From Sporichthya polymorpha DSM 43042 (GTDB lineage Bacteria; Actinomycetota; Actinomycetes; Sporichthyales; Sporichthyaceae): a DNA stretch of 64,000 nt. Both the position numbers and the translations under genes were made by a program. This document shows positions 58,230 through 64,000 of this stretch, one piece after another. Below the pieces are notes generated by a model, which was not told where the DNA came from, did no database searches, and saw nothing but the letters and a program-made list of their open reading frames with translations. Each line of letters begins with the position of its first letter. Within the stretch, counting starts at the first letter, position 1. Where the stretch lies: assembly GCF_000384115.1 (NCBI RefSeq), contig NZ_KB913029.1, positions 3,261,057-3,325,056 of the forward strand. The letters are read 5' to 3'.

Positions 58230-59006
58230 ATGACCGACGAGACGGCACCGGTTCGCGTGCAGGTCGCCGACGGTGTGGCGACGCTGTCGCTGAACCGGCC
58301 GCACCGGCACAACGCCATCGACGACGCGCTCCACGAGCAGCTGGTCGAGGCGTGGGACGCCGTCGTCGCGGATCCGGACGTCCGCGTCATCCTGCTCCGC
58401 GGCGAGGGGCGCTCGTTCTGCTCCGGCCGCGACACCGCCCAGCTGGGGGAGCGGCCGGCGGGGGAGAGCGACCGTGCGTTCATCCGCCGTCACCAGGAGT
58501 TCCGCGAGCGGCAGCTGAGCGCGCCCAAGCCGGTCGTCGCCGCGCTGCGCGGTGCGACGTTCGGGGGCGGGCTGGAGCTGGCGCTGGCCGCGGACCTGCG
58601 GGTCGCCGCCACCGACGTCCAGCTGGCGTTCCCGGAGATTCGGTTCGGCCTGATGGTCGACACCGGCGGGACGCCGCTGACGACGATGCTCGCCGGGCCC
58701 TCGCGCGCGAAGTGGATGCTGATGACCGGTCGCACCGTCGGCGCCGAGCAGGCGCTGGCGTGGGGGCTGGTCGACGAGGTCGTCGAGCCCGAGCGGCTCG
58801 ACGAGGTCGCGGCGACGCTCGCGGCCGAGCTCGCGGACAAGCCGTCCGACGCCCTCGCGCTGATCAAGAGCACCGTCGACGGCATCTGGGACGGCGCGGT
58901 CCGCGCCGCCCTGCGCGCCGAGCTCGCCGGCCAGGTCGCGCTGTTCGCGGGGGAGGACTACCGCGCCCGCAAGCAGGCCCGCCTACGTCGTCCTGACCTG
59001 AGCTAA
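58230..59006 (+). CDS. Enoyl-CoA hydratase/isomerase family protein
   Basis: 258 residues. VATLSLNRPHRHNAIDDAL near residue 12, SFCSGRDTAQLGE near 65, KPVVAALRGATFGGGLELALAADLRVAATDVQLAFPEIRFG near 97-137 (oxyanion hole and Glu region). Likely hydration of a 2-enoyl-CoA. First of the gene set with thiolase, SDR and ligase. An in-frame ATG at 58203 would sit in the promoter element, so the leaderless ATG 58230 is used. Confidence 0.87.
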   Translation: MTDETAPVRVQVADGVATLSLNRPHRHNAIDDALHEQLVEAWDAVVADPDVRVILLRGEGRSFCSGRDTAQLGERPAGESDRAFIRRHQEFRERQLSAPKPVVAALRGATFGGGLELALAADLRVAATDVQLAFPEIRFGLMVDTGGTPLTTMLAGPSRAKWMLMTGRTVGAEQALAWGLVDEVVEPERLDEVAATLAAELADKPSDALALIKSTVDGIWDGAVRAALRAELAGQVALFAGEDYRARKQARLRRPDLS

Positions 59007-59061
59007 AATCGATACAGGATTTTTCGCCCGCCATCTTTCCCCTGAGCAGTGAGGATCTTCC

Positions 59062-60210
59062 ATGGTTGACGCAGTGATCGTCGAGGCCGTCCGGACCCCG
59101 GTCGGTAAGCGGAACGGAGGCCTCGCCGGCGTCCACCCCGTCGACCTCTCGGCGCTCGTGCTGAACGAGCTCGTCCGCCGCGCGGGCGTCGACCCGGCCG
59201 AGGTCGAGGACGTCGTCTGGGGCGTCGTGGGCCAGTTCGGCGAGCAGACCTACGACACCGCGCGCATGGCGGTGCTCGCGGCCGGCTGGCCGGAGGAGAT
59301 CCCCGGCGTCACCGTCGACCGCCAGTGCGGTTCGTCGCAGCAGGCGATCCACTTCGCCGCGCAGGCCGTGATGTCTGGCGCAGCCGACGTCATCGTCGCC
59401 GGTGGTGTCGAGTCGATGACGCGCATCCCCATGGGCGCGACGATCTCGGCCGACTCCAACCCGTACACCGCGAAGGGCTGGATGGACCGCTACGGCGAGG
59501 TCCCGAACCAGGGCATCGGCGCCGAGATGATCGCCGAGCGTTGGGGCCTGACGCGCACTCAGCTCGACGAGTTCAGCCTCCGTAGCCACGAGCGCGCCGC
59601 GGCTGCGCAGGACCGCGGGGCCTTCGAGGCCGAGATCGTTGCCGTGCCGACGGACGAGGGCGACTTCAGCGTCGACCAGGGCATTCGGCGCGGCGGTTCG
59701 GTCGAGAAGCTCGCCGGCCTGCAGCCGGCCTTCAAACCGGACGGCGTCATCCACGCCGGCAACTCCTCGCAGATCTCCGACGGCGCGGCCGCACTGCTCG
59801 TGATGAGCAGCGAGAAGGCGAAGGCGCTCGGCCTGACGCCGATCGCGCGCTACCACACCGGCGTGCTTGCCGGGGCCGACCCGATGATCATGCTGACCGC
59901 CCCGATCCCGGCGACGGAGAAGGCCCTCAAGCGCAGCGGCCTGTCGATCGGCGACATCGGCGCGTACGAGGTCAACGAGGCGTTCGCCCCGGTCCCGATG
60001 GCGTGGGCCAAGGACCTCGGCGCCGACGACGAGCGCCTGAACCCCAACGGCGGCGCGATCGCGATCGGTCACCCGCTCGGTGGCTCCGGCGCCCGCATCG
60101 CCACCACGCTGCTGCACCACATGCGGCGCGAGGGCATCCGCTACGGCCTCCAGACCATGTGCGAGGGCGGCGGCCAGGCGAACGCGACGATCTTCGAGCT
60201 GCTCGGCTGA
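59062..60210 (+). CDS. Acetyl-CoA acyltransferase (thiolase)
   Basis: 382 residues with all thiolase catalytic parts: nucleophilic Cys in VDRQCGSSQQAIHFAAQ near residue 90, EVNEAFAPVPMAW near 305, His in NPNGGAIAIGHPLGGSGAR near 340, and second Cys in QTMCEGGGQANA near 370. Cleaves 3-ketoacyl-CoA with CoA, the last beta-oxidation step; similar to FadA5-like enzymes. GAGGAT RBS before ATG 59062. TGATG overlap couples it to the SDR. Confidence 0.92.
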   Translation: MVDAVIVEAVRTPVGKRNGGLAGVHPVDLSALVLNELVRRAGVDPAEVEDVVWGVVGQFGEQTYDTARMAVLAAGWPEEIPGVTVDRQCGSSQQAIHFAAQAVMSGAADVIVAGGVESMTRIPMGATISADSNPYTAKGWMDRYGEVPNQGIGAEMIAERWGLTRTQLDEFSLRSHERAAAAQDRGAFEAEIVAVPTDEGDFSVDQGIRRGGSVEKLAGLQPAFKPDGVIHAGNSSQISDGAAALLVMSSEKAKALGLTPIARYHTGVLAGADPMIMLTAPIPATEKALKRSGLSIGDIGAYEVNEAFAPVPMAWAKDLGADDERLNPNGGAIAIGHPLGGSGARIATTLLHHMRREGIRYGLQTMCEGGGQANATIFELLG

Positions 60211-60980
60211 TGGAGATCACCGGGAAGTCGGCACTCGTCACCGGCGGCGCCGGCGGCCTCGGTGAGGCGACGGTCCGCCGGTTGGTGGCCGAGGGCGCGA
60301 AGGTCGTCATCGCCGACCTCGCCGACGACAAGGGCGCGAAGCTGGCGGCCGACCTCGGCGGGTCCGCGGTGTACGTCCGCACGGACGTCACCGACGAGGC
60401 GTCGGTTCACGCGGCCCTCGACGCGGCGGCCGAGCTCGGTGAGCTCCGCGTCGCGGTGAACAGCCACGGCGGGCCGGTCGCGGGGATGCGCGTGCTGAAC
60501 CGCGACGGCTCGCCGATGCCGCAGGAGCTGTTCGACCGGACGGTGTCGCTGTACCTGTCGGGGACCTTTCAGGTCCTGCGGCTCCCGGCGGCCCGGATGG
60601 CGGCGCTCGAGCCGCTGGAGTCCGGCGTCCGCGGGCTGGTCGTCAATACCGCGAGCATCGCGGCGTTCGAGGGGCAGGTCGGGCAGAGCGACTACAGCGC
60701 GGCGAAGGCCGGCGTCCACGGGCTGACGCTCGTCGCGGCGCGCGACCTGTCGGCCGTCGGGATCCGCGTCGTCACCATCGCGCCGGGGACCTTCTTCACC
60801 CCGGCGTTCCGGATGGAGGAGGACCAGGCGCAGGAGCTCTGGGGCAAGTCCGTGCCGTTCCCCAAGCGGATGGGCCGCGCCTCCGAGTACGCCGATCTCG
60901 TCGCGTTCCTCGCCCGCAACGACTACGTCAACGGCGAGACGATCCGCATCGACGGCGCGCAGCGCTTCGGTCTGAAGTAA
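60210..60980 (+). CDS. SDR, 3-hydroxyacyl-CoA dehydrogenase type 2-like
   Basis: 256 residues. ITGKSALVTGGAGGLGEATVRRLVAEGAKVVIADL (residues ~3-38), VNSHGG near 85, VNTASIAAFEGQVGQSDYSAAKAGVHGLTL (Ser, Tyr and Lys of the active site, ~145-172), and PGTFFTPAF near 190. This layout matches HSD17B10-type enzymes that oxidise 3-hydroxyacyl-CoA or hydroxysteroids with NAD. Coupled to the thiolase, it would feed its 3-keto product straight to it. Confidence 0.87.
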   Translation: MEITGKSALVTGGAGGLGEATVRRLVAEGAKVVIADLADDKGAKLAADLGGSAVYVRTDVTDEASVHAALDAAAELGELRVAVNSHGGPVAGMRVLNRDGSPMPQELFDRTVSLYLSGTFQVLRLPAARMAALEPLESGVRGLVVNTASIAAFEGQVGQSDYSAAKAGVHGLTLVAARDLSAVGIRVVTIAPGTFFTPAFRMEEDQAQELWGKSVPFPKRMGRASEYADLVAFLARNDYVNGETIRIDGAQRFGLK

Positions 60981-60992
60981 CGCATCCTCACC

Positions 60993-62471
60993 GTGCACCC
61001 CGGGACCTTCGCGGCATCACGGCCGGATCATCCGGCCGTGGTGCTGCACCCGGGCGGGGGTGTCCAGACCTACGCCGAGCTCGACGCCGCCGCGAACCGG
61101 TTCGCGCACGCCCTGCGGCGGCTCGGGCTGCGGCCGGGCGACCGGATCGCGATCCTGCTCCCGAACGGCCTGCGCTACCTGGAGATCGCGTGGGCGGCCC
61201 AGCGCAGCGGGCTGTACTACGTCCCGGTCAATCACCACCTGAAGCCGGCGGAGACCGAGTACATCGTCCGCGACTGCGGGGCGAAGCTGCTGGTGGGTTC
61301 GTCGGAGCTCGTGGCCGGCGTCGCCTTCGACGGCCCCGTCGTCACGGTCGACGGCAACTACGACGAGCTCTGTGCGGTCGAGCCGCCGACGCTGCCGGAC
61401 GACGCGGCCGAGGGCGTCTGGATGTTCTACTCGTCCGGCACGACCGGCCGGCCGAAGGGGATCGTGCCCGACGCCGTCGGCGACCCGCTCGGGACGTTGA
61501 AGCCGTTCGACCACATCGTCCGCCACCACTTCGGGTACGACGAGAACCTGCGCTACCTCGTCCCCGCACCGCTGTACCACGCGGCTCCGCTGGGGTGGTC
61601 GATCGCGGCGCACCGCGTGGGCGGCACCGTCGTCGTCCTGGAGCGCTTCGACGCGGAGGAGTGTCTCGCCGCGATCGAGCGGTACCGGATCACCCACGCG
61701 CAGTTCGTCCCGACGCACTTCGTGCGGATGCTCAAGCTCCCGCCCGAGGTCCGGGCCCGCTACGACCTGTCCAGCCTGCGGGTCGTCATCCATGCCGCCG
61801 CGCCGTGCCCGGTCGACGTCAAGGAAGCGATGATCGACTGGCTCGGCCCGATCGTGACGGAGTTCTACTCCGGCAGCGAGGGCGTCGGGTTCTGCATGAT
61901 CTCCAGCGAGGAGTGGCTGGCCCACCGTGGATCGGTCGGCCGCCCGGCCCTCGGCGTCCCGCACATCCTCGACGACGACGGCAACGAGCTGACGACGGGT
62001 CAGATCGGGCAGATCTGGTTCGACACCCCGAACACGTTCGACTACCACAACGATCCCGACCGCACCGCGCAGTCGTGGAACGACCGCGGCTGGGCGACCT
62101 TCGGCGACCTGGGGTACCTCGACGCCGAGGGCTACCTCTACCTCGCCGACCGCCGCGCGGACCTCGTCATCAGCGGGGGAGTGAATCTCTATCCCCGCGA
62201 GGCCGAGGACGTGCTCGTGCTGTACCCCGGCGTCGCCGACGTCGCCTGCGTCGGTGTCCCCGACCCGGAGCTGGGGCAGGTCCTCGTCGCCGCCGTCCAG
62301 CCGGCCGCCGGAGCCGACGCTGCGGCCCTACCCACCGAGCTCGATGCGTTCGCCCGCGACCGACTCTCCGGCTTCAAGTGCCCCCGCCGCTACGTCGTCG
62401 TCGACGAGGTCCCCCGCCTCCCGACCGGCAAGCTCCTCCGCCGCGACCTCCTCACCCGCCTCTTTCAATAA
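60993..62471 (+). CDS. AMP-dependent acyl-CoA synthetase/ligase
   Basis: 492 residues. Phosphate loop VWMFYSSGTTGRPKGI near residue 145, FYSGSEGVGF near 291, FGDLGYLDAEGYLYLADRRADLVISGGVNLYPREAED near 370-406, catalytic Lys in LPTGKLLRRDL near the end. Fatty-acid or bile-acid-type CoA ligase. GTG 60993 follows the SDR by 12 bp with no strong RBS. Completes a unit containing ligase, hydratase, dehydrogenase and thiolase; only the acyl-CoA dehydrogenase is supplied from elsewhere. Confidence 0.89.
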   Translation: MHPGTFAASRPDHPAVVLHPGGGVQTYAELDAAANRFAHALRRLGLRPGDRIAILLPNGLRYLEIAWAAQRSGLYYVPVNHHLKPAETEYIVRDCGAKLLVGSSELVAGVAFDGPVVTVDGNYDELCAVEPPTLPDDAAEGVWMFYSSGTTGRPKGIVPDAVGDPLGTLKPFDHIVRHHFGYDENLRYLVPAPLYHAAPLGWSIAAHRVGGTVVVLERFDAEECLAAIERYRITHAQFVPTHFVRMLKLPPEVRARYDLSSLRVVIHAAAPCPVDVKEAMIDWLGPIVTEFYSGSEGVGFCMISSEEWLAHRGSVGRPALGVPHILDDDGNELTTGQIGQIWFDTPNTFDYHNDPDRTAQSWNDRGWATFGDLGYLDAEGYLYLADRRADLVISGGVNLYPREAEDVLVLYPGVADVACVGVPDPELGQVLVAAVQPAAGADAAALPTELDAFARDRLSGFKCPRRYVVVDEVPRLPTGKLLRRDLLTRLFQ

Positions 62472-62505
62472 GGGGTGTCACCCCCAGTGTTGATGGTGGG
62501 GTCAG
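62471..62505. repeat. Short hairpin repeat at the convergent ligase/TetR ends
   Basis: AGGGGTGTCACCCCCAGTG, loop, then GTGGGGTCAG. Counterpart of 3857-3893. It can fold as ACCCC/GGGGT and probably terminates both genes. Confidence 0.5.
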
Positions 62506-63116
62506 CGGGACGCGACGGCGATCGCGGCGAGGCAGAGTTGGACGGAGGTCTCGACGACCTCGTCCCGGGAGAGGTCGGCCGGGTCGCCGCGAAGCCAGTG
62601 GGTCAGGGCCTCGGTGACGCCGCTGACGAGGGCGTAGAGCGCGAAGCGGGTCGACGGGACCTCCGGGTCGAGGTCGGCGACAGCGCCGAAGAGTCCGGTG
62701 AACCGGTCGAACGCGGCGGTCCGGAGCTCCAGCAGGGCGGGCTCGGACTCGGCCTCGGCGTAGAGGCGGGCCGTCCCGGGTTCGGCCTCCAGGGTCGCGA
62801 GCAGCGAGCGGACCGCGTGGCGCAGCCGGCCTTCCAGCTCGGTGGGGACGTCGACGATCTCGCTCGTCGTCCGGGCGTAGAAGTCGTCGAAGAAGGCGGT
62901 GAGCAGGTCGACGAGCAGAGCGTCGCGGGTCGCCCAGCTCTCGTAGAAGTAGCGCTTGTTGAGCCCGGCCGCGGCGCAGACGGAGTTGACGGTCGCGGCG
63001 GTCGTGCCGCCGGCCGCGATCAGCTCGAGGGCCGCCTCCCGCAGCGCCGCCCGGCGCGCGGCCTGACGCTCGCCGGCGCCGAGGCCGCCATAGGTCTTCT
63101 CGGGCGACGTGGTCAT
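62502..63116 (-). CDS. TetR-family regulator of the linalool-dehydratase-like genes
   Basis: 204 residues. HTH: ATVNSVCAAAGLNKRYFYESWATRDALL (residues ~41-68), unusual in having KRYFYESW in the recognition helix, then a helical ligand domain. ATG 63116 gives the family-like N-terminus. It is divergent from the second linalool-dehydratase-like gene, and the perfect palindrome at 63153-63172 lies between. A near-identical palindrome in front of the operon at 44561 suggests it controls both, probably derepressed by a terpenoid or CoA ester (inference). Confidence 0.87.
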   Translation of the reverse strand: MTTSPEKTYGGLGAGERQAARRAALREAALELIAAGGTTAATVNSVCAAAGLNKRYFYESWATRDALLVDLLTAFFDDFYARTTSEIVDVPTELEGRLRHAVRSLLATLEAEPGTARLYAEAESEPALLELRTAAFDRFTGLFGAVADLDPEVPSTRFALYALVSGVTEALTHWLRGDPADLSRDEVVETSVQLCLAAIAVASR

Positions 63117-63152
63117 GGCGAAAGGTTGACACCCCTGCGACGGCGGAAGAGT

Positions 63153-63172
63153 CTGGTACCGCACGGTACCAG
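63153..63172. promoter_or_regulatory. Perfect operator palindrome CTGGTACC-gcac-GGTACCAG
   Basis: Two exact 8-bp arms with a 4-bp spacer, centred in the 89-bp gap between TetR (start 63116) and the linalool-dehydratase-like gene (start 63206). Matches the palindrome at 44574-44593 with one arm base changed. Confidence 0.82.
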
Positions 63173-63205
63173 TTGATGCCCACTCGCCCGAGAGGAACCG
63201 GTGGC

Positions 63206-64000
63206 GTGACGACCCTGGCCCACCCGAACGCCGAAGCAGACCTCCTGATCAGTCCGCGGACCGGGGGAGGTCCGGTCGCCAAGGTGCGCCGCCGGCGCAG
63301 CGTCGCCGTCTGGATCGTGCTCTGCGTCCTCGGCGCGTTCCCGAGCCTGCTCGACGCGGGCGCCGGCCGGCAGGCCGCCGGGCTCGGCCTGTTCTTCCCC
63401 GGTGCCGGGTTCCTCGCCGCCGAGGGCTGGATGGTCGTCCTCGTCCTGCCGTGCCTGCTCCTGATGGGCCTCGCCTGGGTCGCGTGGTTCGGCGCGGGCA
63501 TGGTCGTCGCCCCGGTGATCGTCTGGCTCGGCTCCGCCGCGGCCGCCGGTGCCCTCGTCGGCGACACGACCGACGCGGGCCTGCCGATCGTCGCCGCCGT
63601 CACCGTCGTGGGTCTGCTCGGCGGTGCCGTCGCCTCCCGTGCCCAGCAACGCAAGGCCGTCGCCCGACGGGAGGAGCGCAACACCGTGCTGCCCGCGCAG
63701 CTCGACGAGGTGAACGCGATCCGCGCCCGGGCGATCGCGGCACCCAAGGCGCCCGAGATGAGCGCCGAGCAACTCAAGGGGATCCGGTACGCGCTCGACC
63801 TCGCGATGCAGCCGAAGGACGACTGGAGCGGCTTCAACCGCGTCGACCAGTTCCAGACCTCGGCGCTGCGCTACCAGATCAACCAGCTCGGCTGGATGCT
63901 GGCGCTCGCGCAGAGCCGTTACGCCCCGAGCCACCACGGTGAGCTGAGTGAGGGTCAGATCCGGCTGGTCGACCGGTACCTGCAGAAGGACGTCTGCAGC
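63206..64000 (+). CDS. Second linalool dehydratase/isomerase-like membrane protein, N-terminal part
   Basis: The frame from GTG 63206 stays open for 265 codons to the window edge. Residues ~33-145 form four to five hydrophobic helices (including GLFFPGAGFLAAEGWMVVLVLPCLLLMGLAW). From ~195 the sequence ALDLAMQPKDDWSGFNRVDQFQTSALRYQINQLGWMLALAQSRY matches TDLALQPLDSFEGFTTIDQFREAAWRYQLTTAGWALSLAHAGRY in the protein at 41939-43792, so it is a paralogue with the same layout. The catalytic Cys pair lies beyond the edge. AGAGGA precedes the start. Regulated by the adjacent TetR through 63153-63172 (inferred). Confidence 0.83.
   Translation, partial: MTTLAHPNAEADLLISPRTGGGPVAKVRRRRSVAVWIVLCVLGAFPSLLDAGAGRQAAGLGLFFPGAGFLAAEGWMVVLVLPCLLLMGLAWVAWFGAGMVVAPVIVWLGSAAAAGALVGDTTDAGLPIVAAVTVVGLLGGAVASRAQQRKAVARREERNTVLPAQLDEVNAIRARAIAAPKAPEMSAEQLKGIRYALDLAMQPKDDWSGFNRVDQFQTSALRYQINQLGWMLALAQSRYAPSHHGELSEGQIRLVDRYLQKDVCS

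Noticed and set aside
63451-63942. Alternative Arg-rich frame near the right edge
   Set aside because: The frame from 63206 runs unbroken to the edge and matches the linalool-dehydratase-like paralogue; the other frame is its shadow.

Overview
The window is very GC-rich and densely coded, with most junctions formed by ATGA, GTGA or TGATG start/stop overlaps. It carries F420-type (LLM) oxidoreductases, a mycofactocin-type SDR, eight acyl-CoA dehydrogenases, two cytochromes P450, three acyl-CoA ligase-like enzymes and a cysteine-less SCP-x thiolase next to a DUF35 Zn-ribbon protein. This mix points to an actinomycete with a large catabolic region for isoprenoid, steroid or other branched lipophilic compounds. 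The genus cannot be fixed from sequence alone. I see no rRNA, tRNA, CRISPR array, transposase or phage gene, and no gene-free stretch longer than about 240 bp.

Layout. 1-3.8 kb: end of a DUF7064-like gene, a DapB-like reductase, an LLM oxidoreductase, a second DUF7064-like gene and its TetR with a palindromic operator. 3.9-10 kb: an acyl-CoA dehydrogenase pair (-), then a MaoC-like hydratase, a ligase and an acyl-CoA dehydrogenase (+). 10-16.4 kb (-): a five-gene operon of epimerase/PEP-swivel fusion, P450, LLM enzyme, GntR and HAD protein. 16.6-25 kb: a ligase and an apparently frameshifted kinase-like gene; enoyl-CoA hydratase, thiolase-like and DUF35 genes (-); two tandem GntR regulators; a palindromic repeat island; a third DUF7064-like gene divergent from a TetR with its operator. 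25-35.6 kb: mycofactocin-type SDR, a Liv-type lipoprotein, then a seven-gene operon of DapB-like, DUF7064-like, P450, dienoyl-CoA-reductase-like SDR, signal-less Liv-type binding protein, epimerase and acyl-CoA dehydrogenase. 35.6-41.2 kb: aldehyde dehydrogenase, FprA-like flavoprotein, and two near-identical amidohydrolases flanking a HAD protein. 41.2-44.6 kb (-): SDR, a membrane-anchored linalool dehydratase/isomerase-like protein and a CtaG-like protein. 44.6-49.3 kb: four acyl-CoA dehydrogenases. 49.3-58.1 kb (-): a Liv-type ABC transporter operon with unknown membrane proteins and the second epimerase/PEP-swivel fusion. 58.2-62.5 kb (+): enoyl-CoA hydratase, thiolase, 3-hydroxyacyl-CoA-dehydrogenase-like SDR and ligase. 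62.5-64 kb: TetR divergent from a second, truncated linalool-dehydratase-like gene that runs off the window.

How it fits together. Import (Liv-type ABC operon), oxygenation (P450s with an FprA-like reductase), alcohol and aldehyde oxidation (SDRs, aldehyde dehydrogenase), CoA activation and beta-oxidation are all represented. The strongest new lead is a small regulon. The TetR at 62.5 kb has a perfect palindrome CTGGTACC-N4-GGTACCAG in front of the second linalool-dehydratase-like gene, and almost the same palindrome sits 18.5 kb away in front of the SDR, first linalool-dehydratase-like and CtaG-like operon. Other themes are four DUF7064-like paralogues (two beside a DapB-like reductase, two beside a TetR with its own palindrome), two epimerase/PEP-swivel fusions without an ATP-grasp domain, many apparently leaderless promoters sharing an AATCAT-TACA element, and a nearly invariant hairpin reused as a terminator at three convergent gene ends.
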